A DNA stretch of 64,000 bases from Nevskia soli DSM 19509. GTDB taxonomy: Bacteria; Pseudomonadota; Gammaproteobacteria; Nevskiales; Nevskiaceae. How positions within the stretch are numbered: the first letter of the stretch is position 1; every line of letters starts with the position of its first letter. Made by a program: the position numbers and the translations under genes. This document shows, piece by piece, positions 8,017 to 15,958 of this stretch. Where the stretch lies: the NCBI RefSeq assembly GCF_000711955.1, contig NZ_JONR01000006.1, positions 212,148 to 276,147 on the forward strand, given 5' to 3'. The notes under the pieces were generated by a model. That model was given only the letters and a program-made list of their open reading frames with translations, ran no database searches and was not told the origin of the DNA.

Positions 8017-9008
8017 CAACATCCGCCGCGCCTGGTATCGGCCCACTCCGGCTGAGGCCTGGCGACCCCGCCATTCACAGGCAGATCCACCGCGGCCTGC
8101 TCACCCCGGGCTTTGCGGCACTCGCCGCTCACCTGCTCGCGGATGATTTCCGCCAGGCGCAGGGCACCGGGCCCGGCGTAGTCGCGATCGGCGAAGACGA
8201 GGTAGAGATCACCCCAGCGCTCGCCGCCCTCGCGCAACGGCAGGGGTTTGAGCAGGCCGTGCTCCAGTTCGTTGCGCACGGTTTCCTCGGGATACCAGGC
8301 GAAGCCCATGCCCATGCAGGCGGCGTGGATCGAAGTGGCTTTCTGACTCACGGTCCAGCTCTGTTCGGCGCCGACCCAGCTGCCGCTGCGGCGTTGGCTG
8401 CCGGTGTCGCGGATCACCAGATGGCGATGCTTGCGCAGGTCCTGCATGGTCAGTTCGCGGCCGAGTTGATGCAGGGGATGATCCGGATGCGCGGCGGCGA
8501 TGAAGCGTATCCGCATCAGCGGATCGCCGGCGAAGCCAGGTGGGATCTGCGAGGTAATGGCGAGGTCGACCTTGCGCTGCAGCAGGGCCTCTTCGGTGCC
8601 GCTGATCACCGTCTCGTACAGTTCGATGCGCGTCTGCGGCCGCTCCTTGGCGAAGCGCTCGAAGCACTGCAGCAGCACCCAGGTCGGAAAAATGATCTCC
8701 ATTGCCAGCCGCAGTTCCGGCTCCCAGCCGGCGGCAAGGCTGCCGGCGGCATTTTCCAGCACGCTGGCTTCCTCCAGCAGGGCCTTGGCGCGGCGGTACA
8801 GCACCTCGCCGGTCGGAGTCAGGTGCGCCTTGCGGCCGACCACCTCGAACACCTTCACTGCGAGCAGGGATTCGAGTTTCTGCACGGCGTAAGTCACCGC
8901 CGACTGGCTTTTATGCAGGACTTCCGCCGCTTGGGCGTAGCCGCCGGCGTCCACCACGGCCAGGAGGGCGCGCCATTGTTCCAGTGAAATCCGTGGGTTA
9001 GCGGTCAT
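8016..9008 (-). CDS. LysR family transcriptional regulator
   Basis: A 330-residue LysR-type regulator. The winged helix-turn-helix covers about residues 6-66 (ISLEQWRALLAVVDAGGYAQ, then LHKSQSAVTYAVQKLES), and the effector-binding domain about 95-300. The last 30 residues are a loose tail beyond the usual family end. It is divergently transcribed from azoR across 120 bases, the common layout in which a LysR protein controls its neighbour. A perfect palindrome overlaps its own start codon (9008-9026), which suits autorepression. Likely targets are azoR and the following DoxX/pirin genes, so the inducer may be a quinone or another electrophile; this is inference from context. Confidence 0.9.
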   Translation of the reverse strand: MTANPRISLEQWRALLAVVDAGGYAQAAEVLHKSQSAVTYAVQKLESLLAVKVFEVVGRKAHLTPTGEVLYRRAKALLEEASVLENAAGSLAAGWEPELRLAMEIIFPTWVLLQCFERFAKERPQTRIELYETVISGTEEALLQRKVDLAITSQIPPGFAGDPLMRIRFIAAAHPDHPLHQLGRELTMQDLRKHRHLVIRDTGSQRRSGSWVGAEQSWTVSQKATSIHAACMGMGFAWYPEETVRNELEHGLLKPLPLREGGERWGDLYLVFADRDYAGPGALRLAEIIREQVSGECRKARGEQAAVDLPVNGGVARPQPEWADTRRGGC

Positions 9009-9026
9009 TATCTAATGGATAGATAA
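9008..9026. promoter_or_regulatory. Palindromic operator at the LysR start codon
   Basis: TTATCTA, five bases, then TAGATAA form a perfect 7+7 dyad with the T-N11-A character of LysR boxes. A related half-site (CTATCTAATC) lies at 9051-9060, about 30-40 bases nearer azoR. The dyad touches the LysR initiation codon, so binding would block lysR expression while the other half-site could position an activator for azoR. Confidence 0.65.
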
Positions 9027-9128
9027 GTAGGCCCTAAATTTTGTGCTTTTCTATCTAATCAATCAATACTTAAATGGCGCCACTCCGGAACGGAACCGTT
9101 CCATCACCGATTCAAGAGGAGATGCGCC

Positions 9129-9734
9129 ATGACCACCCTTCTTCAGATCAACGCCAGCATCAACAACGGCAACGGCCAGTCCAGCCAGCTCGCCAGGCAA
9201 TTCGTCGCCGCCTTCCAGGAGCGCCACCCCGATGCAAAAGTGGTGGTGCGCGACGTCGCCGCCGCCGACCCGGTGCCGCACCTGACCGCCGAGCGCTTCG
9301 GCGCCTTCATCACCAAGCCGGAAGAGCGCACCCCGGGGCAGCACGCCGTGGTCGAGTATTCCGACGCCCTGATCAACGAACTGAAGCAGGCCGATATCGT
9401 CGTGCTGGGCCTGCCCATGTACAACTTCGGCGTGCCGTCGCAGCTCAAGGCCTATTTCGACCACATCGCCCGCGCCGGCATCACCTTCAAGTACACCGAG
9501 AAAGGCCCGGTCGGCCAGCTCACCGGCAAGAAGGTCTACGTCTTCGCCGCCCGCGGCGGCATGTATGTCGGCACGCCGATGGACACGCAGACCAGCTACG
9601 TACGCGACTTCCTGCGCTTCCTCGGCATGAACGACGTGGAATTCGTCTACGCTGAAGGCTTGGCAATCAGCCCGCAGAGCAGGGAAGAGAGCCTCGCCAA
9701 GGCTAGCGACGAGGCGAAACGCCTGGCGGTGTGA
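9129..9734 (+). CDS. azoR: FMN-dependent NADH-azoreductase
   Basis: A 201-residue flavodoxin-fold reductase of the AzoR family, which uses NADH and FMN to reduce quinones and azo compounds by two electrons. Family features are LLQINASINNGNGQSS at the N-terminus (phosphate-binding loop), LGLPMYNFGVPSQLKAYFD at about residues 95-113, and FAARGGMY. Length equals E. coli AzoR (201 residues). A clear AGAGGAG ribosome site lies 8 bases before the ATG. It is divergent from a LysR gene and followed by DoxX and pirin genes, a set often linked to electrophile and quinone stress. Confidence 0.92.
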   Translation: MTTLLQINASINNGNGQSSQLARQFVAAFQERHPDAKVVVRDVAAADPVPHLTAERFGAFITKPEERTPGQHAVVEYSDALINELKQADIVVLGLPMYNFGVPSQLKAYFDHIARAGITFKYTEKGPVGQLTGKKVYVFAARGGMYVGTPMDTQTSYVRDFLRFLGMNDVEFVYAEGLAISPQSREESLAKASDEAKRLAV

Positions 9735-9740
9735 CGTCCT

Positions 9741-9803
9741 GTCTTGATTGACGTCCTGTCCACGAACCGCGCCATCCATGGCGCGGACTGTTGAAACAAG
9801 CGA
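9741..9803. repeat. Family H palindrome, copy 1
   Basis: Read on the minus strand it runs GCTTGTTTCAACAG, then a hairpin with core CCGCGCCA/TGGCGCGG, then TGGACAGGACGTC. The same arrangement occurs at 39097 and 45457. Two direct GACGTCCTGT copies lie at its azoR end. Confidence 0.65.
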
Positions 9804-9839
9804 CACATTAACCAGCATCATCCATTCAGGGGTACTGCA

Positions 9840-10238
9840 ATGAACAAATTCTTCGACACCACCAAGCCTTATTCCGACCTCGTCGGCCGCGTGCTGATCG
9901 CCGCACTCTTCGTTCTCTCGGGCTGGGGCAAGATCAGCGCCTATGCCGCGACCCAGGGCTACATGCAGTCGGCCGGCGTACCCGGCGCGCTGCTGCCGCT
10001 GGTGATCCTGACCGAACTCGGCGGCGGCCTCGCCATCGTCTTCGGCCTGTACACCCGCGTCGTGGCGCTGCTGCTGGCCGGCTTCGCCATCATCACCGGC
10101 TTTGTGTTCCACGGCGGTTCCGACCAGGTTTCGCAGATCATGCTGCTGAAGAACATCGGCCTCGCCGGCGGCTTCCTCTTCCTGGTCGCCAACGGCGCCG
10201 GCAAGCTGAGCCTGGATGGGTTGTTCAGCAAGAAGTAA
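9840..10238 (+). CDS. DoxX family membrane protein
   Basis: A 132-residue protein with four predicted membrane helices, of the DoxX family. It starts MNKFFDTTKPYSDLVGRVLI, has LFVLSGWGKISAYAATQGYM after the first helix, LLPLVILTELGGGLAIVFG in the second, and conserved LKNIGLAGGFLFL in the last. DoxX proteins are often found beside pirins and NAD(P)H quinone reductases and are linked to thiol and quinone redox homeostasis, but their reaction is not settled. It lies 105 bases after azoR with a hairpin repeat between, and 69 bases before the pirin gene with a terminator between, so it may have its own promoter. Confidence 0.85.
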   Translation: MNKFFDTTKPYSDLVGRVLIAALFVLSGWGKISAYAATQGYMQSAGVPGALLPLVILTELGGGLAIVFGLYTRVVALLLAGFAIITGFVFHGGSDQVSQIMLLKNIGLAGGFLFLVANGAGKLSLDGLFSKK

Positions 10239-10264
10239 AGAACGTATCGCAAGCTGCCGCAGTC

Positions 10265-10290
10265 CCCGCCGGCGCAAGCCGGCGGGTTTT
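10265..10290 (+). terminator. Terminator between DoxX and pirin genes
   Basis: Stem CCCGCCGGC, loop GCAA, stem GCCGGCGGG, then TTTT. It lies 26 bases after the DoxX stop and 18 before the pirin start, so it would attenuate rather than fully separate the two genes. Confidence 0.8.
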
Positions 10291-10307
10291 CCTTCAAGGA
10301 GCGAATC

Positions 10308-11192
10308 ATGAACACCACAACCCCGCGGACCATGGTCCATGTCATCGAGTCGCAGCCGACTTCCGATGGCGCCGGCGTGAAGCTGCGCCGCAGCCTCGGC
10401 AGCCAGCGCGGCATGCACGTGGATCCGTTCCTGATGCTGGACGAGTTCTATTCCGACGATCCCAACGACTACCTCGCCGGCTTCCCCTCGCACCCCCATC
10501 GCGGCTTCGAGACCGTCACCTACATGCTCGACGGCCACATGCGCCACGAGGATCACCTCGGCAACCGCGGCGATCTCGCCCCGGGCAGCGTGCAGTGGAT
10601 GACCGCCGCGCGCGGCATCATCCACTCCGAGATGCCGCAGCAGAGCGAAGGGCGCATGCGCGGCTTCCAGCTGTGGATCAACCTGCCGTCGAAGGAGAAG
10701 ATGAAGCCGGCTGGCTACCGCGACATTCCCGCCACCGAAATTCCGGTGGTGGAGCTGGCCAACGGCGGCCGGGTCAAGATCATCGCCGGCACCTTCGCCA
10801 ATGGCGGCAAGGACATCAGCGGTCCGGTCAACGGCAGCCGGAAGCTGTCCACCGATCCGCTCTATCTCGATGTGCATCTGCCGGCCGGCGCGGAATTCAA
10901 TGCGCCGCTGACCGTCGGCCACAACGCCTTCCTCTATGCCTACGAGGGCAGCGCCAAGGTCGGTACCGGGGAAAAAGCCAGGCAGCTGCCGCATCGCGCC
11001 GCCGGCGTGCTGTCGGACGGCGACAGCGTGCAGGTGCAGGCCGGACCGGAAGGCGTGCGCTTCCTGCTGCTGGCGGCGAAGCCGCTGCGCGAGCCGGTGG
11101 TGCAGTACGGGCCGTTCGTGATGAACACGCGCGAGGAAATCGAGCAGGCACTGGCCGATTACCGCGACGGCAAACTGGCCGCTGCGGCCTGA
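10308..11192 (+). CDS. Pirin family protein (quercetinase-like)
   Basis: A 294-residue bicupin of the pirin family. The metal site is visible: His62 and His64 in PSHPHRGFETVTY, then His106 and Glu108 in ARGIIHSEMP. Bacterial members such as YhhW cleave quercetin as metal-dependent dioxygenases; others have only regulatory roles. The C-terminal cupin (from about 185) has the usual GHNAFLYAYEGSAKVG and FLLLAAKPLREPVVQYGPFVMNT-type ending. AAGGAG lies 9 bases before the ATG. It follows azoR and DoxX, which fits an aromatic/quinone detoxification set. Confidence 0.9.
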   Translation: MNTTTPRTMVHVIESQPTSDGAGVKLRRSLGSQRGMHVDPFLMLDEFYSDDPNDYLAGFPSHPHRGFETVTYMLDGHMRHEDHLGNRGDLAPGSVQWMTAARGIIHSEMPQQSEGRMRGFQLWINLPSKEKMKPAGYRDIPATEIPVVELANGGRVKIIAGTFANGGKDISGPVNGSRKLSTDPLYLDVHLPAGAEFNAPLTVGHNAFLYAYEGSAKVGTGEKARQLPHRAAGVLSDGDSVQVQAGPEGVRFLLLAAKPLREPVVQYGPFVMNTREEIEQALADYRDGKLAAAA

Positions 11193-11209
11193 GCATTGAT
11201 GAGTCTGAT

Positions 11210-11236
11210 CCCCTCTCCCACTTACGGGAGAGGGGA
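11210..11236. repeat. Family A hairpin repeat, copy 3
   Basis: The stem CCCCTCTCCC/GGGAGAGGGG has a 6-base loop and lies between the convergent pirin and ferritin-like genes, where it can serve as a bidirectional terminator. Confidence 0.8.
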
Positions 11237-11247
11237 ATGCTGTTGAC

Positions 11248-11835
11248 CTAGGCGTGCGCCTTGGCCTTCTTCAGCGGCTCCGCATTCGGTTCGCCCTTCT
11301 GGCCCAGCTGCTCCAGCAGGGTGCCCAGGTCTTCGGCGTGTTCCTCTTCCTTCGCCAGGATTTCTTCCATCATGCGGCGGGTGGTCGGATCGTCGTTGCC
11401 CAGGTACTGGATGATTTCACGGTAGCTGTCGATGGCGATGCGTTCGGCGACGAGGTCTTCCTCGATCATCTCGACCACATCATGGCCTTCGACGTATTCG
11501 GAATGGCTGCGCGAGAGCAGGCCTTCCGGCGAGAGGTTGGGCTTGCCGTCGAGCTGGGTGATGCGCTGCGCGATCTGGTCGGCGTGGGTCTGTTCCTCGT
11601 TGGCGTGTTCCAGGAACTCGGCGGCGACGCCCTTGGAGTGAATGCCGGAGGCCATGTAATAGTGGTACTTGTAGCGCAGCACGCAGACCAGTTCGGTCGC
11701 CAGTGCCTCGTTGAGGATCTTGATGACGGTACCGCGGTCCGCCTTGTAGCCCTCGGTCACCGCCCCTTTCCTGATGTGCTCGCGCGCGCGTTCACGGATC
11801 GCTTTGATGTCTGAAACAAAAGGCTTCGCTGCCAT
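11248..11835 (-). CDS. Ferritin-like (bacterioferritin-type) four-helix protein
   Basis: A 195-residue four-helix-bundle protein of the ferritin-like superfamily. Candidate di-metal ligands are spread as in ferritins: NEALATELVCVLRYKYHYY in helix A, EFLEHANEEQTHADQ in helix B, EEDLVAERIAIDSY in helix C and EILAKEEEHAEDL in helix D. It could store iron or protect against peroxide, like bacterioferritin or Dps relatives. The ATG at 11833-11835 is chosen because AAGGAGATGCACC precedes it; an upstream in-frame ATG at 11919 has no such site. The N-terminal 30 residues are Lys/Arg-rich, so DNA or membrane contact is possible. It is a single-gene unit. Confidence 0.8.
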   Translation of the reverse strand: MAAKPFVSDIKAIRERAREHIRKGAVTEGYKADRGTVIKILNEALATELVCVLRYKYHYYMASGIHSKGVAAEFLEHANEEQTHADQIAQRITQLDGKPNLSPEGLLSRSHSEYVEGHDVVEMIEEDLVAERIAIDSYREIIQYLGNDDPTTRRMMEEILAKEEEHAEDLGTLLEQLGQKGEPNAEPLKKAKAHA

Positions 11836-12050
11836 GGTGCATCTCCTTGTTGTCGAGCGGCCGATTGAAACGGGGACCAAAGGCCCAATTGAAAGCCCAT
11901 GCAGAAACCAGCGGGACATGTCCCTGTCTAATGCCGAACTAGTGGACAGCGGCGCTATGCCGATGTTCCGGGCGGCTCGTGGTTGAGCGTCTGCACCGGT
12001 CTGATTCCCAAGGAATTTCAGTTTTTCCCTTCACCTAGCAAGGAGTTCAC

Positions 12051-12845
12051 ATGCAGATTCAACTCAAGGGCCGGCGTGCCCTGGTCAGCGGCTCCACCGC
12101 CGGCATCGGCTACGCCGTAGCCAAGGGCCTGGCCGAGGCCGGCGCCACCGTGATCGTCAACGGCCGGACCGAGGAGCGCGTCTCCGCCGCCATCGAGAGC
12201 ATCCGCAAGGCGGTGCCGGGCGCGCAGCTGCTGGGCTTCGCCGGCGACCTCTCCAACGCCGCGGTGGCCGCGCAGCTGCACCAGTCGCGTCCCGAGCTGG
12301 ACATCCTGGTCAACAATCTCGGCATCTTCGAGCCCAAGGGCTACTTCGACATTCCCGACGCCGACTGGGAGCGCTTCTTCAACGTCAACGTGCTCAGCGG
12401 CGTGCGCCTGGCGCGGCTGTATGGCCAGGGCATGGCGCAGCGCGGCTGGGGCCGCATCGTCTTCATCTCCAGCGAGTCCGGCCTGCAGATTCCGGCCGAG
12501 ATGGTGCATTACGGCATGACCAAGACCGCCCAGCTCGCCGTGGCGCGCGGCCTGGCGGAAACGCTGATCGGAACGGGCGTCACCGTCAACAGCGTGCTGC
12601 CGGGACCGACGCGCTCGGAAGGCGTGGAAGGCTTCGTCGCCGACCTGGCGCGCGGCCAGGGCACGACGGAGAAGCAGGTGGAGCAGGAGTTCTTCAAGAG
12701 CGTGCGGCCGAGTTCGCTGATCCAGCGCTTCATCACGGTCGAGGAAGTGGCGAACCTGGTGGTGTATACCTGCTCGGAGCAGGCCTCGGCGACGACGGGA
12801 ACGGCGCTGCGGGTGGATGGGGGCGTGGTCAGGTCGATTGCGTAA
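12051..12845 (+). CDS. Short-chain dehydrogenase/reductase
   Basis: A 264-residue classical SDR. The cofactor loop is SGSTAGIGYAVAKGLAE (Gly-rich TGxxxGIG type) at residues 13-29; NGRTEER after strand 2 suggests NADP(H). NNLGIF is the NNxG motif, SSESG carries the catalytic Ser, and Tyr-x3-Lys is YGMTK, with PGPTRS after strand 6. AAGGAG lies 7 bases before the ATG. It stands alone between the ferritin-like gene (divergent) and an MBL gene (convergent). The substrate is not predictable. Confidence 0.9.
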   Translation: MQIQLKGRRALVSGSTAGIGYAVAKGLAEAGATVIVNGRTEERVSAAIESIRKAVPGAQLLGFAGDLSNAAVAAQLHQSRPELDILVNNLGIFEPKGYFDIPDADWERFFNVNVLSGVRLARLYGQGMAQRGWGRIVFISSESGLQIPAEMVHYGMTKTAQLAVARGLAETLIGTGVTVNSVLPGPTRSEGVEGFVADLARGQGTTEKQVEQEFFKSVRPSSLIQRFITVEEVANLVVYTCSEQASATTGTALRVDGGVVRSIA

Positions 12846-12870
12846 GTAGCGCACCGCTCGTCTTCAGGCA

Positions 12871-12900
12871 ACGTCATTCCCGCGCAAGCGGGAATGACGT
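12871..12900. terminator. Bidirectional hairpin (family D, full palindrome)
   Basis: ACGTCATTCCCGC, loop GCAA, GCGGGAATGACGT is a perfect 13-base stem followed by TTTGTT. It separates the convergent SDR and MBL genes. The half sequence GCGGGAATGACG recurs at 23519, 50155 and 56009. Confidence 0.85.
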
Positions 12901-12914
12901 TTGTTGAGGAAGAA

Positions 12915-13568
12915 CTAATCCTTCACCGCGGCATCCGAGACATACGGATTGCTCTTGCGCTCCTGCCCGAAGGTCGACATCGGTCCATGTCCGGGCACGA
13001 AGCGGTTGTCGTCGCCCAGGGGGAACAGCCGGTTGCGGATGGCGTCGATGAGATGGGCGTGGTTGCCGCGCGGGAAGTCGGTGCGGCCGATGGAGCCCTG
13101 GAACAGGACGTCGCCGACGAAGGCCACGCGCGAAGGCGCATGGTGGAACACGACGTGGCCGGGGGTGTGTCCCGGGCAATGCAGGACGTCGAACGTGAGC
13201 GAGCCGACGGTCACGGTGTCGCCGTGACGGAGCCAGCGGTCCGGGGTGAAGCTGCGCGCCGGCGGGAAGCCGTATTGTTTCGCCGCCTGCGGCAGGCCCT
13301 CGATCCAGAACAGGTCATCCTCGTGCGGCCCCTCGATCGGCAGCTGGAGCCGCTCGGCCAGATCCTGCACGCCGCTGGCGTGGTCGAGGTGGCCGTGGGT
13401 GACCAGCAGCTTTTCCAGCTGCACGCCGTGATGGCGCACGCGTTCCAGCAGGTGATCCACTTCGCCGCCGGCGTCCACCAGGGCGCCGCGCATGGTGGCC
13501 GTGTCCCAGACCAGCGAGCAGTTCTGCTGGAAGGGCGTGACCGGGATGATTTCGCATTGCAGGGTCAT
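12915..13568 (-). CDS. Metallo-beta-lactamase-fold hydrolase (glyoxalase II-like)
   Basis: A 217-residue MBL-fold hydrolase of the glyoxalase II-like subgroup (YcbL type). The zinc-binding motif is THGHLDH (His58, His60, Asp62, His63), with further ligands in CPGHTPGHVVF, GDVLFQGSIGRTD and VPGHGP. Known relatives hydrolyse S-acyl glutathione thioesters or similar. Its ATG overlaps the stop of the upstream MscS channel gene as ATGA, so translation is coupled. The longer open frame up to 14477 lies inside the channel gene and is not used. Confidence 0.88.
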   Translation of the reverse strand: MTLQCEIIPVTPFQQNCSLVWDTATMRGALVDAGGEVDHLLERVRHHGVQLEKLLVTHGHLDHASGVQDLAERLQLPIEGPHEDDLFWIEGLPQAAKQYGFPPARSFTPDRWLRHGDTVTVGSLTFDVLHCPGHTPGHVVFHHAPSRVAFVGDVLFQGSIGRTDFPRGNHAHLIDAIRNRLFPLGDDNRFVPGHGPMSTFGQERKSNPYVSDAAVKD

Positions 13569-14680
13569 GCGGACTCTCCGGCTGTGCCGCCCGGCCCGGA
13601 AGCGACGACGGCCTTGAGGCTGACCGGGGCTTCGACGGTGAGGGTCTGCGAAGGATAGGACAGCTGCACGCCTTCCCTGGCGAAGGCGCGCACCAGGGCC
13701 AGGTTGATCGCCTGCTGCGCGTCCATGTAGACCTTGTAGTCCGGCTGGCGCACCCAGTACACGGCTTCGAAGCTGTAGGCGCTGCCACCCAGGTCCTTGA
13801 AGTGGGCGCGGTCGAAGCGCACGGCTTCGCGCCCTTCGATGGCCTCGCGCACCAGCTGTGGAATTTTCTCGAGCTGGTCGGCGCCGGTGCTGAAGGGCAC
13901 GGTGAAGCCGAAGGTGATGCAGCGCTCGTGCATGCGCTTGTAGTTGCGCAGGCGCGCCTTGAGCATGTCGCTGTTGGCGACGACCAGCTGTTCTCCGGTG
14001 GAACTGCGGATGCGCGTGGTCTTGAGGCCGACGTGTTCGACCGTGCCGGAAAGGCCGTCGAGGGCGATGGAATCGCCGATGACGAAGGGCTTGTCCATGA
14101 CGATGGACAGCGAGGCGAACAGGTCGCCGAGGATGTTCTGCACCGCCAGGGCCACGGCGATGCCGCCGACGCCCAGCGAGGTGGCCAGGGCGGTGACGTT
14201 GACGCCCATGTTGTCCAGCACCAGCAGCAGCACCAGGGTCCACAGGATCAGGCGGCCGAGGAAGCTGAAGGGATCGAGCCGGCTGCTGTCGGCAACATCC
14301 GCATCCGGCAGGTGGTTGCGCGAGCGCGAGATCCAGAAGTCGAGCAGGGCGCTGAGCCAGATGCCGAATTGGAGAAACGCCGCCACGATCATGATGCGCT
14401 GGAGCGTGGACTCGGCCCGGTGCGGCAGGTCCAGGTACTGGCTGGCGATCTGCAGGGAGACGATGCCGATCAGCCACAGCTTGGTGGCCTGCGCCGTCTT
14501 GACCATGGCGCCGTAGAACGGCCGTTCGCTGCTGCGCGCCAGCACCGACATGCGCTTGATCACCTGGCGCTTGATCAGCTTGGCCAGCAGCAGCATGCCG
14601 AGCACGATGCCGACGGCGATGAGCCAGTCCTGTACCGGGTTGTGCAGCAGGATATGGTCGAGTTGCAGGAGTTCTTTCAT
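13565..14680 (-). CDS. MscS-family mechanosensitive ion channel
   Basis: A 371-residue MscS-family protein. Four hydrophobic segments fall at about residues 18-40, 68-85, 95-115 and 140-175. The pore helix and following loop read LATSLGVGGIAVALAVQNILGDLFASLSI, the family signature. The beta domain follows (DKPFVIGDSIALDGLSGTVE) and then a cytoplasmic alpha/beta cage to the C-terminus. It would open under osmotic down-shock to let ions and solutes out. The downstream MBL gene overlaps by 4 bases, so a coupled function is possible but unknown. Confidence 0.92.
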   Translation of the reverse strand: MKELLQLDHILLHNPVQDWLIAVGIVLGMLLLAKLIKRQVIKRMSVLARSSERPFYGAMVKTAQATKLWLIGIVSLQIASQYLDLPHRAESTLQRIMIVAAFLQFGIWLSALLDFWISRSRNHLPDADVADSSRLDPFSFLGRLILWTLVLLLVLDNMGVNVTALATSLGVGGIAVALAVQNILGDLFASLSIVMDKPFVIGDSIALDGLSGTVEHVGLKTTRIRSSTGEQLVVANSDMLKARLRNYKRMHERCITFGFTVPFSTGADQLEKIPQLVREAIEGREAVRFDRAHFKDLGGSAYSFEAVYWVRQPDYKVYMDAQQAINLALVRAFAREGVQLSYPSQTLTVEAPVSLKAVVASGPGGTAGESA

Positions 14681-14814
14681 CGGTCTGTCATGGGCGGGTC
14701 CGGTCTGAGGACGGACCGCGCGATCGGTTGCGGGATTCGGCTACATTATCCCCGAAAGGCCGCCCGGCCTCTCCCCCCGCACAGCGCGGCGGGGCGCCAG
14801 GGCGGGAAAACGAC

Positions 14815-15261
14815 ATGCAGACCGTCAACGTCAGACACACCATCGCGGCGCCGATCGAGAAGGTTTTCGAGATCCTGGCCGACCACGCCAACTACAAGCT
14901 GCTGCCGGGCGTGAAGGACTCGAAGCTGATCCGGATGGGCACGCCGGTCAAGAACGGCGTGGGCGCCGTGCGCTGGATCGACGTCGGCAAGGCGCGCTTC
15001 ACCGAGGAGATCACCCGCTTCGAGCCGCCGACGCGGCTGGATTACCAGATCACCAAGTCCTTTCCGCCGATACAGCACAAGTGCGGCATCGTGCGCCTGG
15101 AAAGGACTCCGGGCGGGACGGTGGTGAGCTGGACCTCCACCGTGGAATTGAAAATCCCGTTGATCGGCAAGCTGCTGACGCCGCTGCTGGCCAGCGAGAT
15201 TTCCAAGGGGTTCACGCACATGCTGGAGGCGATCGAGAAGCGGCTGGTGAAAGCTTCCTGA
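14815..15261 (+). CDS. SRPBCC (START-like) family protein
   Basis: A 148-residue protein with the SRPBCC/polyketide-cyclase-like fold: HTIAAPIEKVFEILADHANY at the start, GVGAVRWIDVGKARFTEEIT, LDYQITKSFPP, and a C-terminal long helix GFTHMLEAIEKRL. Such proteins bind hydrophobic ligands in an internal cavity. The ATG at 14815 follows GCGGGAAAACG, a weak ribosome site; an upstream in-frame ATG at 14728 would add low-complexity residues. A hairpin lies directly downstream. The ligand is unknown. Confidence 0.8.
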   Translation: MQTVNVRHTIAAPIEKVFEILADHANYKLLPGVKDSKLIRMGTPVKNGVGAVRWIDVGKARFTEEITRFEPPTRLDYQITKSFPPIQHKCGIVRLERTPGGTVVSWTSTVELKIPLIGKLLTPLLASEISKGFTHMLEAIEKRLVKAS

Positions 15262-15262
15262 T

Positions 15263-15296
15263 GAATTTCTCTCTTTCCGCAGGGAGAGAGAAATTC
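15263..15296. terminator. Hairpin between convergent SRPBCC and DUF3429 genes
   Basis: GAATTTCTCTCT and AGAGAGAAATTC form a 12-base stem. It overlaps the DUF3429 stop codon and serves both strands. Confidence 0.8.
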
Positions 15297-15729
15297 AAAC
15301 ACCCAGCATCACGCGCCAGGCGATGGTCAGGAGCACGCCGAGGGTCAGGGTGGCGCGCAGGGTGAAATAGCCGCTGAGGGGATCGATGGTCCGCTCGCGC
15401 CACACTTCCGCCGCGACCAGCAGCACGAACACGCCGGCGAGCGCGAACAGGCAGGGCCGGAACGGCAGGGCCAGCGTGGCCCAGGACAGGATGAACAGCA
15501 CGGCCGACATGGCCATGCCGATCATGCCGTTCGGACCCTGCGCCACCAGCAGGGACATGCCCCAGAAGGTACCGGCCATGAAACTGGCGATCATCGCGGC
15601 GTAGAGCAGCCACAGGTGGTCGAGCCAGGGCGGGGCCGTCTGGGGAGAGAGCGTCAGCCACGCCGGCCCCGCCAGGAAGGGAATCAACCCGGCATAGCCC
15701 AGTACGAACACCAGCGGCGGCAGTTTCAT
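15295..15729 (-). CDS. DUF3429 integral membrane protein
   Basis: A 144-residue inner-membrane protein with about five hydrophobic helices (residues 5-27, 38-62, 70-88, 90-108, 122-142). The pattern fits the DUF3429 family: LVFVLGYAGLIPF at the start, LYAAMIASFMAGTFWG in the second helix, and a conserved acidic/Arg segment AAEVWRERTID. No function is known for the family. It is transcribed alone, convergent with the SRPBCC gene, with its stop inside the shared hairpin. Confidence 0.8.
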   Translation of the reverse strand: MKLPPLVFVLGYAGLIPFLAGPAWLTLSPQTAPPWLDHLWLLYAAMIASFMAGTFWGMSLLVAQGPNGMIGMAMSAVLFILSWATLALPFRPCLFALAGVFVLLVAAEVWRERTIDPLSGYFTLRATLTLGVLLTIAWRVMLGV

Positions 15730-15886
15730 TGGTCCTGTCCTGCGGGAACGGTGCGCCTAGTATGCGCCGGGAATCCGGGGCCGCCATGCGCATCCACCTT
15801 TCGAAGCAGCCGTAAAGGCCGCCGTCGGTGTTGCGCGCTTCCCGGACTGCGGACTGTGAGAGCCGACGGGAAAAGGGCTGAAAAAC

Positions 15887-15934
15887 TCCATGCGTGCCAT
15901 GCGTGCCAAGGGTTTTTGTTGGCACGCATGCGGC
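15887..15934. repeat. Family E hairpin, copy 1
   Basis: A direct TGCGTGCCA doublet is followed by a hairpin with arms CATGCGTGCCAA/TTGGCACGCATG around GGGTTTTTG. An almost identical copy lies at 55783-55829, about 40 kb away. Confidence 0.85.
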
Positions 15935-15958
15935 GAGCGACCGCGGCCACGGGCCGCC

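Noticed and set aside
12915..14477. Single 520-residue protein combining MBL hydrolase and an N-terminal extension
   Set aside because: The N-terminal part is out of frame with the clear MscS channel on the same strand; the MBL gene starts at 13568 by ATGA overlap.
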